Source: Neckera pumila
Taxonomy: Eukaryota; Streptophyta; Bryopsida; Hypnales; Neckeraceae
DNA length: 64,000 nucleotides
Reading direction: 5' to 3'
Assembly (NCBI GenBank): GCA_963969595.1
Contig: OZ018408.1
Span: 46,191,022 to 46,255,021 of the forward strand
This document shows positions 1-11,513 of this stretch, in pieces; position 1 is the first letter of the stretch, and each line of letters opens with the position of its first letter. The notes beneath the pieces are model-generated. The model saw only the letters and a list, made by a program, of their open reading frames with translations. It did no database searches and was not told where the DNA came from. The position numbers were made by a program, and so were the translations under genes.

Positions 1-2
1 CA

Positions 3-3000
3 ACTAGGCAGTTAATGGCTCACGTGGAAGGAAGTGTCATAACTGGTATTGAAGGTAATTCTTTAGGAGTTTTGGCTAAAAAATTAAATTTTCCATTGCA
101 CAAAATTCGAGGTAAATGTCTTTTGTATCAACCAAATGGGCATCCAGTAAAAGAAAATGTTGATTTCAAATTAGAAAAACAATTTAACAAATTGCTTGAT
201 AGTGCAAGCAAATGGCGTGAAGATATGGAACAATCAACTGATAACATCTCATTAGGTGCATCCACTTGAAACTTTATGCCAATTGGAAGTAGGCAAAACA
301 AGAGAAGAACAAAAAATGCATAATTGGCATTTAGCAAATTTGGAGTATGCAAATGCAGGTCTTCTTACAAAGCTATCTTTAGCATTTTGGGACCAAGATG
401 ATCCTTACAAAATGGGTGGTGATCATTATTTCTTACCATGTATCAATATAAAACTCATTAATGCATTAGCAAAAGACATTTCCATCCAATATGGTAAAGA
501 TGTTCATACCATCAAATATGGAAATGAAGGTGTAAATGTATTTGCAGGTGAAGAATTTTATAAAGCTGATGTAGCCCTTTGCACAATTCCTTTAGGAGTT
601 TTACAAAAAGAATTATGCTAAACTTTGAGCCAAAGTTACCTCAAGAAAGCTTGATGCAATAAAAAGGTTAGGATTTGGATTGTTGAATGAGGTAGTAATG
701 CTTTTTCCGACAATGTTTTGGGATTCAAAACTTAACATGTTTAGACATTTAGCAAAAAATCAAAATAGGAGAAGTGAACATTTTTTATTTTATAGTTACG
801 CCATGGTATCCAAGGGACCACGTTTAGTGGCATTGATTGCAGGAGAAGTTGCTATTGAATTTGAAAAAACACCTCCATTACAAGCAATTATGCGTATAAT
901 GACTATTCTTAGAGGTATATATATCTTTAACTTCTTAAAATTCTATTTTTAACTTTGATGATGTTTTTTTAACAAATGAAAGCTCAATTTTAACCTCAAG
1001 AATACTATATCTTTGATACATAAAACATAAAAGTTTTATTCTATAAATTTATGATATTTGAATATATTCAAAATAAAAATATTCTAAATGAATATAATCA
1101 TGTATAAAATAAATGTAAAAATATACTTCCTCTGTTCCAAAATGATCTTCCGGTTCCTATGTATTTTATATCCCAAAATGATCTTCACAATGTGACGTGG
1201 ATTCTTCCTGCTTTTTGCATAATGTCAAGAGAAACAATGTCAAAAGTCATATGCCTCATGGAAGCACCAATCATGGAGTTTGCCAAACTCTCAACAGTTG
1301 TGTTTAAAAATAAAACCAATCCAATGGTCTCAAAGAAGATTGCGAGGTTCATTTGGCTAACTCGCCAAAACTGCTTACATCATCGTGACAAAGGACCCCC
1401 CCTCATAAGGCGCTTAGGCCAAAGAAAGCACCCACTTTTGGCACAGGTGAATGCCTTGGTCTCCATTTGTTGACCTTGAGTTTTTTTAAATCTGTCTTTA
1501 TTGCAAAAACAACAAATGTTTGCTTTAGATCTTGATTTTGTTTTGTTTGGAATTCTGTTGACATGGATAATGCTCCATTGCGAGAACAACAGACCAACAA
1601 CACAGGCAAGGCGGGACCAGTGCTAGATTAGCCTAATGAATGGCCACCGGTGCTCCTCACAAATGCCCCAAAAATTCCTCTTTTGAATATTTAAAAGCTA
1701 CACTATAAAAACTAAATTGAATCTAAAAATTTCAGTACAATAGGAATGCATCAATCTCTACTTGCAGTACAAATTAGATTTAAAAAATTATTATTTTCAA
1801 GCTTAATCTGGAACATTTTGTCCAACAGGAAGATCATTTTGGGACGGAAGGAGTATAATTTTAATGAACTAAAGACAAAAAAATATTGGTCCTTATTCAT
1901 TGAAAATTCAAATTCAAATTCAATAATAAATAATATACTCATAAAATAAAAATATAATCCATATTGAGTTTTTTCTTAATGGAAACCAAAATTTACTCTA
2001 GTATTGTATTTGGAAATTTGATCTGCCACCATGAACTGAGTCAAAATTATTAACTTACAAATTTTAAGAATTTGAATATGTTATAATTTTTTTAAATTTG
2101 AATGTATTATAATAAAAAATATCTTTAACTTCATAAAAGCAAAGTCTTTTGTGTTTTGTTATGCTAATTTAAAATTTGAGAACTATATATAGAAACCATA
2201 TTTTGAAAACAATTACAATAAAAAATTCCAATCGAATATCAAAACTATAAATTTTTTACAATGTTAAATTATTAATGATAGCTTAAAATTCTAAAATAAA
2301 CTACTACAATGTATGGATTTATGCAATAAACAAGCATTGTATTTCACATTGTTTTGAAATTTGTAGATGTTTTTGTTTTAAAATTTATCAAGTTACATAT
2401 TTATTATCAAGTATTCATGTATTATTTTTATTAATTAATGCCATTTTATAAAAAGCACTTGTGCAAAGAAAAATCAATTTGAAATCACTCAAACTTGCAA
2501 GCATGTTGGCAACTATTAACTCCCCTCTAAGCAAGGCCATTGAACTCTCAAAAAGGATACTAGATGAATGCCAATTTTTTTTGGAAAGCTTCAAAACCTA
2601 CAAAGGATTCACGTTGGCAATTTTTGTACCTCTAGATCTCCAAAATAAAAGAATTTGGTATCTATAGTGGTAGTATAGATTTGATTGCTATTGTAAATAA
2701 TGAATGATTTTGTTTTTGAGGTTTAATTGTAAATTTCTTAGGGCATTGATGGTTGCCAAACCATTTCTATGAAGTGCAAGGCTCTAAAATACTACAAAGA
2801 TGTTGGTAGTTACCAACTCCTTTATGCAAGACTTTTGCACCATGTGAACCTTTGATGAAAATAGTGATAATTGTGAAAACTAATTTAAAAAATATCATCT
2901 TATTATCAAAAAAAAAAGAAGTTGTTATTATGGATAAGTGATTTTTGAATAAATAAATAATTTTGAATGCATTTAGTTTTTTTAAATTTATTTTAGAATA

Positions 3001-4230
3001 CAAATAAATTTTATTAAATATTAAAATATTAAAGTAATAATCTGTGTAGGCATATATGAACCTCGAGGTATCAATGTTCCAAATCCAATTCAAGCTGTGT
3101 ATACAAGATGGGCCAATGTTTTCTTTAGTTATGGCTCATATTCAAATGTTGCAATAGAAGCATTTGGAGATGATTATGACATCATGGCAGAAAGTATTAG
3201 AAATGGGTGATTATATTTTGCTGGAAAAGCTACAATTTGAAGTTTTTTGTATCATACTTTGTAAATGCTAGTACCATTTGTTTCATTTCATCTTTCGAGC
3301 ACATTGAAATTAAAATTTACCCTCTTCAAATATGTTTCCAAAGATTTATAAGTTTAATTTTATGACTATTATCAACAATATATTGTGCAATTAAAAAATC
3401 TTAAAATAAATATATAATTTGTAATTTAACACCAAATTTAGAATAATTAAATATGAAAAATTTCATAGATAGTCAAAGTTTCAAAAAGCAACGATGGATT
3501 TTTTATTTGACAAAATATTTGTTTAAATACATGATATTTCTTTATTGATGAGTTCTTTTAGAAAAGCAATTATTTTTCATTTCATTTCATTTTTATTACA
3601 AAATAGATTTTACCTTGTTGAATACTTATTTGTTTATATAGATATCCGACAACTATGCATGGAGCTTATTTGAGTGGTCTTAGGAAAGCTAGTAATATTA
3701 CAAGTGCAATAGATGCAAAGAATTTTTTTTCATCATATGAAGCAAAGATTCAAGAGGATTTTCAATTATTTTCATCTGATTTAGAAGAACTTTTTCAGGA
3801 ATCCGATTTAGAATTTGGAAGTATTTCTATAATATTTGACCATAGAAGTAATGATTTAAAGTCTCTTGCATTATTAAGGCTTCAATATGGCATGCCAAAG
3901 GATAAAAGGGAAAGGAATGACATTGAATTGGAATGTAAAACCAATGAAGTTTATGGGCCAAAACAACAATTTTACTTATATACTACAATTTTAAGACAAC
4001 AAGCTTATGAACTACGAGAAGTACGTGGAGGTGATTGTGGAAGGCTAAGCTATTTATATCAAAAGCTTGGAGTGAAATTGGTAGGTAGAAGGGGTCTTGG
4101 CCCACAAGGAGATGCCTTGGTAGTGGCTTTGAAATGGCATCGAGCAACCAAAAATCTAGGATCTAAAATACAACCTTTACATCATGGTGTTACTGCATTG
4201 CAAAGAAATTATAAATTGAACATGGATTAA
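3..4230 (+). pseudogene. FLD: FLD/LSD1-type lysine-specific histone demethylase pseudogene, 5' end outside window
   Basis: Plant FLD proteins are flavin-dependent amine oxidases of the LSD1 class that demethylate histone H3 in the nucleus. Recognisable blocks in order: GIEGNSLGVLAKKLNFPLHK (frame from base 3), NWHLANLEYANAG and WDQDDPYKMGGDH (from 256), TIPLGVLQKE, GFGLLNEVVMLFP (680 on), donor at 914/915, next exon from 3050 with GSYSNVAIEAFGDDYDI, last exon from 3643 with YPTTMHGAYLSGLRKASNI and a C-terminal tail to the stop at 4228-4230. Damage: frameshifts near 258-270, 617 and 648; TGA at 3208-3210 in the conserved 'GR(L/V)xFAGEAT' segment; no GT donor after FAGKAT near 3230; the usual PGGN reads PCIN. 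Introns are retained, so this is not a processed copy. The SWIRM region would lie upstream of the window. Few CpGs remain, and the stop is consistent with CGA to TGA deamination. Family identity is firm; pseudogene status is very likely unless the assembly is poor. Confidence 0.88.
1126..1853. mobile_element. Stowaway-like (Tc1/mariner) element in the FLD pseudogene intron
   Basis: The left end reads CTTCCTCTGTTCCAAAATGA and the right end is the inverse of CTCCTTCCGTCCCAAAATGA, the typical Stowaway terminal sequence. Both ends are flanked by TA (1124-1125 and 1854-1855), the expected target duplication. At about 728 bp it is longer than most Stowaway miniature elements, and the interior (1180-1680) is less AT-rich and has no recognisable gene. 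A second 'CCCAAAATGATCTTC' occurs near 1170, suggesting internal duplication of the left end. It sits in the intron between the exon ending at 914 and the one starting at 3050. Confidence 0.75.
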
Positions 4231-4511
4231 TATTAAAATATTTTCATCTACAAACTAAGTCTAAACTTGTCTACATATCTAATGCAAAAGATCCAAGAAG
4301 TTCAAATAGAAGTTGAAGTATAAAATGAATGAAATAAAATCATTCATTTAATACTTAACACTTAATTCTAGAAAACACTCAAGGTAGATGAGTATCTTTG
4401 TATAATACTAGTATAAGTCAATAAATTCTTTCCATATAAAATGAATAGAAGTATATTAAGTTTATTACATAGCATCTAAATTTATCAAATTGAGATAAGT
4501 ATTGTTTGTAA

Positions 4512-5139
4512 ATGACCATTGTAGTCAAATTCAAAGGCACACATTACAACCCTAAGCCAATTGGAAAACCATTTGTCTTTTGGAAAAATCTGTATGCAAA
4601 TTTATGTGGGGTCACAAATATGATAGACAAAATAGTAAATAGGATGGTGAAACATTTTGAATTCGGCACCACTAGCAATTACATATTGTCTCCTCCTTCA
4701 ACCATATCAGTGCCCTAACCTGTGGTGGATTGCTAGATTAGCCCTTAATGGCAAGCATATTTTATTTGTCCTACAACAAAGAAGGATTATGAACAGAAAG
4801 AAATTGCTTTGCAATGAGCCTTGATGATTTAATATAACATGTCTAGGGAATGTCAAACTTGGCTTAAAGGTAATACTTTGTATTGCAGGCAATTGCTTTT
4901 TGTAATGTTTGGATATAACAAAAAACTCTATTGGTGGATGAAGCTGAGAAATACTACACGGTTTAGTAGTTTCTTGTTTATGGAATATAAGTATCATAGA
5001 TAGATACAATTATTTTGGATGTCCAAAAGAACAATCTTCATGATGTGCAATCATTTTTCACCAATCAAATTGATAAACAACATACAAAATATCAAAAATC
5101 AATTCTTGTAAATCAAGGTCCATGTTCATTAGACATTGT
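4512..5139. other. AT-rich spacer upstream of the Harbinger remnant
   Basis: A 68-codon open frame begins at 4512 (+), and broken frames follow. No family was recognised. It may be the decayed 5' part of the Harbinger element or its second gene, but nothing in the sequence shows this. Confidence 0.3.
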
Positions 5140-5775
5140 ACAAATTGACTCAAAGAGCAAGCACTCTTGTAGTGAATTTATTGCAATAGGAAGAGCTTTT
5201 GTTGGCAAAAGTATTTGGAAAAGTAACATAGGTGATTACCATTGAAATGAAGGGGATGATAAATTGTCCGGTCAAAGAATCGTGTTTATTTGGACAAGAT
5301 ATGGCTAAAGTCATGCAAGAATTCAAAGATTTTTGTGGTATGCCTATAGTGCATGGGCAATTGACGCAATACAAATATCTATTACAAAACCAAAATGTTA
5401 CCTAAATTGCTTGTGACAGTCCTCTATAATTGTGCAACAACAAAATATCCCCTAGATTTAAAGGAACAATAATCTTTTATTGATTTCTTTGTTGGCATAC
5501 CAGGATTTGTAAATGACAATAGAGTCTTACACAAGTATGGACTTTACATTAAAGTTGTCAACCACAGATTGTTGAATGTAGACAAAGGGTGTATAGATGA
5601 CATACCTCCTTATTTCTTTGGTGATAAAGGCTATTCCCTTCTTCCATGGCTGCTAATGCCACATTGTGAAGGTGGACAACGACAAAATGAGGTGCAACAA
5701 TTGTTCAACAAAATGCACAAACAAGGTCACCTGGCTATAGAGAATGCTTTTGAAACTGTGAAAGTAACATTTTGA
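5140..5775 (+). pseudogene. PIF/Harbinger DDE transposase (HARBI1-like), degenerate
   Basis: The nuclease-type Harbinger transposase is readable across several frames: EFIAIGRAFVGKSIWK (5170-5223), INCPVKESCLFGQDMAKVM (about 5260), QEFKDFCGMPIVHG followed in another frame by AIDA-like sequence (about 5320), FVGIPGFVNDNRVLHKYGLY (about 5490-5550), then the open stretch 5569-5775 with GDKGYSLLPWLLMP and the closing FNKMHKQGHLAIENAFETVK. These correspond to the conserved order in the family: GAIDGTHI with the first Asp, PGsxNDxRVL with the second, and GDxGYPL...ERAFG with the third acidic residue. Multiple frameshifts and stops (for example TGA at 5245) make it inactive. Sequence upstream to about 4510 may belong to the same element but is not recognisable. 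No terminal repeats were identified. Confidence 0.82.
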
Positions 5776-6130
5776 AAGATCTAAAACAAGACTGAACTTC
5801 AAATAGTGAAAGGTTAACAAAGAATAGTATTTGTGGCTATATACTTAGGTTGGCAGTCTTGATGAGGACATCCGTACATGTAGCCAATTCAATGGAGAAA
5901 CATTTATAATTATTATAAGGTACATTGTCAATCTTTCACTATTTGTAATTCCTACTTTGCATGTAGAGAATAATGGAACTTACAAAACGTCAAGATATAT
6001 TACATTACATGATGGCCTAACATCTAGAGGAAAGGCCATGATCATCATTGAAAATTATCTCTATATCTTTTTGAACCTTATTGAACATATAAGGTCTATC
6101 ATCAAGTTATTCAACCAAAATCAATCTAAA

Positions 6131-6385
6131 CATTAGAGAGAATTCAGGCCCTCTAAAGGGCCACGAGTTCCCATGAGTTCTCTAAAAGCTTTGTGCAATC
6201 CCCAACTACTGAAACTGCGCCACTGCAATAGGGTGACATGGCCAAACTTTGGCCACATCAGATTTTCCAAAAAAAAAATTTGAAAATATATTTTTCTGAC
6301 AGCCCATACCATTGTTCACAGTATGGGGACAGATTGGGGAACAAGCCTGAAATAGCCCTTTCTTGGCCCCAAATCCCTTCTAATG
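6131..6385. mobile_element. CATTAG inverted-repeat element, copy 1
   Basis: About 255 bp. It starts CATTAGAG and ends CTTCTAATG. The terminal 30 bases match copies at 33504 and 51963, as do the internal motifs 'GAGTTCCC' near the left end and 'GGGGAACAAGCCTGAAA' near the right end. The interior holds the perfect palindrome GGCCAAACTTTGGCC. It is non-coding and non-autonomous. It lies about 350 bp after the Harbinger transposase remnant, though no end sequence ties the two together. Confidence 0.7.
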
Positions 6386-7600
6386 ACGTGCATTAATCAT
6401 TAACTATCATAATTTAGAAAGTCATTTATCTAATCCATTTGTAAGCCTACTTGGCTAAATTGTCATTCATAAGATTTTCACTAGAATTGTCGTCAAGTTT
6501 GATATTGAAAGGATTGTCATTAGTTGTATTGCCAAACCTATCTATCAATGAGATTATAATTGTTGCATCTCTTATATGGATGTTGGAGTGCTAAATAGTG
6601 GGTACACTATCTCCTAAAATTGCATCACTATCTTCTTCTTCTTAAATATTCTAGTCTCAAAGGGATTATTTCTTTGACTAAGATTACTATCCATTTTCAG
6701 TGGTACTTAATTCTAGGGAGGAGTTGACTTAGTTGAATGTTCATGCAATGCCTCTTCTTTCTGCATCAAAAAGGTAGATTATATATTTGGTGGCCCTTCT
6801 AGAAAGAAGTTTAGACCATAAAGGACAATCTTGGGAGAAAACCTACACAATGAGTGGAGACACTTGATGTTGTATTTGCAGTGCATGACCTTAGACGAGT
6901 TGGAGCAAGGGGCATTTTGTCTCACATTGGAAATGTGCTTGCAAATATGTTGGGTAAGAATGTAAGGCTCTTTGGAAGGTTGGCATGTTGGAACAAAGAT
7001 GACTGAAGTCCCTCTGAAGGGACAAACTCCCCTTTAGAACATATTTTGGTGTATTTCAAAGAAGAAAATTGGCAGTAGGTCATCTTCTTGCCAAATCACC
7101 CTCTATGTTGCTCAAAAAATTGTATTGACAAAAGCGGCTCTGGAGTGATTCATCATCATATAGATGATGAACATATGCTCCAAAGTTCTTGAGAAGACCT
7201 TGTCTAATGCTTGCAATAGCATCAACCATGTCACCATGAATTTAATTACATGACCATGTCCCTAGCACTGCAGTAGTCCAATTGACGTTGTACAATGTTG
7301 TCTCAATTGGTGCAACATTGTTCTTCATTTTGAAGAGTGAATTCATTATTTTGATTGATGGGCCTTATCCAAAGCTTCATTGGCCATTTTTGTTGCCTCA
7401 TTCATCTATAGTTGTGTTGGATTAGGTCTTTTTCTAACCTCCATACTCCATTACTCCTTGCCTTGGATCTAGAGTACACACTCTAAAAGAGCTTCTACCT
7501 GAATTGGTGTTAGTGACTGGAAAAAATCGACAGCTAGTTCAAAGTTAGCTGGTAGAATTGGGAAAAAATCTAGTTCAGGGATAGATAAACTTTCTTTACC
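6386..7600. other. Unassigned sequence, possible decayed coding DNA
   Basis: Moderate composition and short broken reading frames on both strands, for example VFAVHDLRRVGARGILSHIG on + near 6870. No family was recognised. The material may be a remnant of a transposon open reading frame. Confidence 0.25.
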
Positions 7601-7613
7601 CCATTCTCAAGCT

Positions 7614-7988
7614 TCAAAGAATGGGAACATAGTTTGCAAAGGTCCCATTCTTTAAAGATTGAGAATGACCATTCTTCTCCTCCATACAAGAAGAATGGGC
7701 GTGAAGAAGATTCTTCATAGAAATTTTCACTACTCCATTGCGCACTTTCACCCTGAGTTCACTTTCATCATAAGTCTTCACTACTCCGCTGCGCATTTTC
7801 ACCCTGAGTTCACTTTCATCCCGAGTTTTGACTACTCCGTTGCATCCACAATTTTGAGCAATATGTTTGTCTATTGCATTCTGCATGTTCATGGCACATT
7901 CTACATTTTGAATTTTTTTTGTATACCGAGTTATGCACAACCAAGGCTTCCTAATTTCTGTTAGTAAATCTTGTTGTGCATTCTCCAC
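7614..7988 (-). CDS. Hypothetical 124-residue frame with 17-residue repeats
   Basis: Minus-strand open frame of 124 codons starting MENAQQDLLTEIRKPW. The centre holds two and a third in-frame copies of a 17-residue charged repeat, most likely alpha-helical. The flanks do not extend it and no splice-linked exon was found. It may be a relic of a transposon-encoded protein (PIF elements carry a second gene besides the transposase), but no MYB/SANT signature is visible. Treat as uncertain. Confidence 0.2.
   Translation of the reverse strand: MENAQQDLLTEIRKPWLCITRYTKKIQNVECAMNMQNAIDKHIAQNCGCNGVVKTRDESELRVKMRSGVVKTYDESELRVKVRNGVVKISMKNLLHAHSSCMEEKNGHSQSLKNGTFANYVPIL
7735..7850. repeat. 51-bp tandem repeat, about 2.3 units
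   Basis: The unit begins TTCACTACTCC and includes TTTCACCCTGAGTTCACTT. Two full copies and the start of a third follow head to tail. On the minus strand the units are in frame (17 codons: GVVKTRDESELRVKMR, then GVVKTYDESELRVKVR) inside an open frame at 7614-7988. That frame has no recognisable domain. Confidence 0.6.
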
Positions 7989-8452
7989 TCTTGTTCTCCA
8001 AACAATAGAAAAGAGGTGTCACACCTTCTTCATGATTTCTAGATTCTAATTGGCTCCTCTTTTATCTTCTCAACTTCTCGTCCTCCATGGAAATTTCGGT
8101 TTTTGAGAAGGTGTCACTACCCCTAATATGAGAATCAAAGGAAATTAGCCGTCAAAACTCCAAAAATATCCTGAAACCGAAATTGCTAAATGGGATTAGC
8201 AATTTGCCAATTCTCCCGTGCCCGACCAGATCCTGTTGTTTTCCCACCAACATGCTCTCCTTCAGTTGCAGGCGGGATCGGCTGTCGCAAATGCCGGGAT
8301 TTCATTCTCCCTTTCTATTATCGAAGGATTTCCTGGATCCTCCATTCAACGCCTCCATGCTGTGCACCACTGTGGAGCCCGCGCTATCCACCCCGCTATT
8401 TTCGCATTTGCACGGCATGGCAGATCAGTGTTATATTTTTCCATTTTGGATC

Positions 8453-8584
8453 AGAGCAGCCCCACAGCATTACGCTGAAGGGACTCTTCAAATGATTTGC
8501 ACCATTGATCTTCTAAAATTTTAGAAGATCAATGGTGCAAATCATTTGAAGAGTCCCTTCAGCGTAATGCTGTGGGGCTGCTCT
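8453..8584. repeat. Perfect 132-bp palindrome without spacer
   Basis: Two 66-base arms mirror exactly around the AAAA/TTTT centre at 8518/8519. The left arm starts AGAGCAGCCCCACAGCATTA and the right arm ends with its complement at 8584. Pairing breaks at 8452/8585. The left side continues the less AT-rich sequence from about 8180, while the right side enters a GGTGATAC-rich stretch. It could be a natural inverted duplication or an assembly or library hairpin artefact. Confidence 0.9.
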
Positions 8585-8589
8585 CAGTA

Positions 8590-8642
8590 CTCATGTGATA
8601 CTGGGGTGATACTTGGTGATACGAAAACAAGGTGATACCTAG
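8590..8642. repeat. GTGATAC short repeat cluster
   Basis: Four copies of (T/G)GTGATAC occur within about 45 bp, directly after the palindrome. The same octamer occurs at both ends of the hairpin at 27208-27342. Confidence 0.5.
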
Positions 8643-8670
8643 GTAAAATTTGGCTAGCTACTGATCTTAA

Positions 8671-8967
8671 CCCTAAAGGACCATTTGTCTCCTTCGGGGG
8701 ACAATTTGGGTCCGGGCAGGTTCCTACTATCTCAATTTTTAGTGATATTTTTTGGAATTTTTTTGAGTTTGTTTATTTTTGCACGAGCTTTGTGAATATA
8801 AATTTTAATTGATGCCCGGGAGCAAAAGTTATGGCACAATAAGCAAAACTGGAGTTTGTCGGGCATCACAAAAAAATCACAAAAAGTCAAAAAAAAAAAA
8901 TTCCAAATTTTTTTCTCAAAGATTATATTTTTGTCTACATGTGAAGCTTGCTTTTATTTAATTGAAG
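8671..8967 (-). mobile_element. T4 element, copy a (truncated)
   Basis: About 300 bp equivalent to the right end of T4 elements in reverse orientation. TTAA (8667-8670) is followed by CCCTAAAGGACCA, the sub-terminal hairpin 'TTGTCTCC...GGGGGACAA', then 'GAGCAAAAGTTATGGC' and 'ATTATATTTTTGTCTACATG', all shared with the other copies. It stops just before the left TTAA of copy b, so it is either truncated or was interrupted by copy b. Confidence 0.72.
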
Positions 8968-8979
8968 GGGGTTTGTTAA

Positions 8980-9897
8980 CCCCTAAAAGCCCAAGGCCTT
9001 TTTTCTGCCAAAAAACACTCAAAACTGCCATTTTTTAGCAAAGAGTGAAAAAAAATTAAAAATGTTTTTTTTTGCACATCTAACCATAGGATCTTACACC
9101 TAACTAGTATGAGAATGTGTGGAAAAAATTTCAGAATTTTTGACCACACAAATTGCAAGATATCTGCGTTTTAAAGTGGAAAAAACAAGATTTTCAGCAC
9201 ATTGCGGGACCAGATTTTTTGACTTTAAACATTTTTAACTTAAAAATTTTGCACTACAGCGTTTTGAGCTTTAAATCTTTATAGTGGAGAACTGAGTTGA
9301 GAGTCTAGGAAAAAAAAAAATTCAAAAAAACTTAATTATCATTCTTTAAAAAATTGTTAAGTAGAAGTAGGTACGAGCTAGAAGGAAAATCTAAAATATT
9401 CATATATTTTTTATGGAATTAAAATGCACTAATTCCAATGGTGAGATTGTTCTAGCAAGTAAACTAAACTATTACAATAAAAAAGAATTGAAAAGTTACA
9501 AAAATTGCATTCCAAAATGAATCCTACAAGTTATTTTTTTCAAGAAGATGCTTTAACTGCCCAAAAAACAAGAATGTCCATAACTTCCTCATAACAAATT
9601 CAATTGAAATGAATCAAAGCTTTCCAGATAGACAAAAATATAATCTATGAAAAAAAAAATATTCAAAAAAAATTCAAAATTTTGCAAATTTTTTGTGCTG
9701 CCCTTCCTTCCTATGCATCCAAGAAATGGCATAACTTCTCGCTCGAAGGTCCGATTTCAAATTTTTTTTTCCGCCACATACCTCTCTCAATTCTTCACCT
9801 TCTCAAAAAGTTTCAAAGAATCACGACAAAATTTCAGCCTGTAGGTACCTGCCCCAAAATGCATTTGTCCCCCGAAGGGACAATGGGCTTTTAGGGG
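8980..9897 (+). mobile_element. T4 element, copy b (full length)
   Basis: 918 bp bounded by TTAA (8976-8979 and 9898-9901). The ends CCCCTAAAAGCCCA and TGGGCTTTTAGGGG are perfect inverted repeats of 14 bases. The interior aligns with copy d at 41290-42206 essentially end to end. It has no plausible coding sequence: short open frames recur only because the DNA is conserved. TTAA target use plus C-rich ends is the architecture of piggyBac-type elements; that assignment is inference. Confidence 0.85.
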
Positions 9898-10752
9898 TTA
9901 ATTGAACTAGGTGCGTTGCATCTTTTCATTGGATAGTCAAAATGGAATTTGAGATGATACTTTGCTATCAATTTTGAATAATTAAAAATTCTTCTCAAAT
10001 TTGGCAAGTTTGAAAACAAGAAGATGTACTATGCAATGATAAGCAAAAAAATTAGTTGTGTTGCAAAATCTCACTCCAAGAGAAATTAAAGTTTGTTGAT
10101 TCTATTGAACAAGGCCCTTCAAAGAAGACTTCTTAAACTTCAAACACTATAATCTTGCAATCTGAAAAGCCAAATTTTTTATTTTGTTTGACACATTTTC
10201 ACTTAGTCAATTACAATTGTCTTTTGTCAAATTCACCTCCTTCAAATTTTTCATATGATATCTTTTCTTAGCCAGTTTTAAGCAAAAGCTCCTAAGTATC
10301 TTGAGTAAGAATGGCCCTCCTTCTTTGGACTTTTGGAAGAAACTTCCTTTGATATTATATAATGTAAATATAAATATTTCCAAATTGATGACATTTTTCC
10401 TACTTTGGCGCATTTCATGATGCGTATCCTAAAACATTAGTCTATAATATTAATCATGTTTTTTTTAAGAGATTTGTGTAGATTTATATTTGTAATTTTT
10501 GGTGCATGAATCATGAGTTCATGGCAATCTAATAAAATTGAAGATTGTTATGAGATAAGGAAAGTGAGCGAGGATAATTTTTGGAACAAATGAAGCAATG
10601 TTTAAAGGAACAAGATTGATCGTTTGGTTTAAATTTGATGAGAGAGTTGGACTAAGTTTTTATGGCTTCTACACAAACAATCTTTCAAACACATCAAATG
10701 TGATGGCTCCAACAAAATCGCTGAACTTAAACTTTGATTAAGCCCAAAATTA

Positions 10753-10857
<105 letters not shown>

Positions 10858-11430
10858 ATATGTAAATATTTTAGGATTGGTTGCTTCTACCAATTTGGGA
10901 GAAACTCCGGGTAATTAAGAAAGCCAACTATATATAGTGAATAATGAAATTTAAAAAAAAGAAAGAAAGAAGCGTTGGTGGTTTATTTTTAGGAGGTTGG
11001 GTAAGGTGATTTTTGATTCCCTTAAAAATAATATGAACCTCTCTAGGCACTTCCATTGTCACATAATGCATTGTGGTTGATAAAAAAAAGGCTTCATATT
11101 CATAATCCTTAGGAAAACTATAGATCTCCAAAAGCTAATGGTATTGATTGAGTTTATAGAAGAAAGTTGTAGAGGAGAGGACTATATTGATGCAATATCC
11201 AACTTAAGCTTCCCAGCCCTAATCCGGTCATTTAGTATGCACGTAATGTTCGAGATGCAAGGTAGCCACATCCAGATGTATTTCTTTCCATTTCCTCAAT
11301 CTATGTTTGCACTTAAATGGCCACATGGAATCAACCTAGAGAGTAATGAAAGTTAATTGAAGTTGAAGCACTTAATGATAGTCGAAGAGCTTTTTGAAGT
11401 TCAATTAATGGGAGATGAAACGGTTTATAC

Positions 11431-11513
11431 TTCAAGCATTTAAGCTTCAAGCATTTATGCTTTTATGCATTTATGCTTTTATGCATTTAAGCATTTATGC
11501 TTCAAGCATTTAA
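11431..11513. repeat. Degenerate minisatellite with AGCATTTA/TGCTT units
   Basis: Units such as TTCAAGCATTTA and TTTATGCATTTATGC alternate for about 80 bp. Because each unit is itself near-palindromic, the array can form several alternative hairpins. Confidence 0.75.

Noticed and set aside
8183..8524. Open frames in all three + strand phases
   Set aside because: Simultaneous openness in three phases reflects base composition. No peptide resembles a known family, and the last part is one arm of the palindrome.
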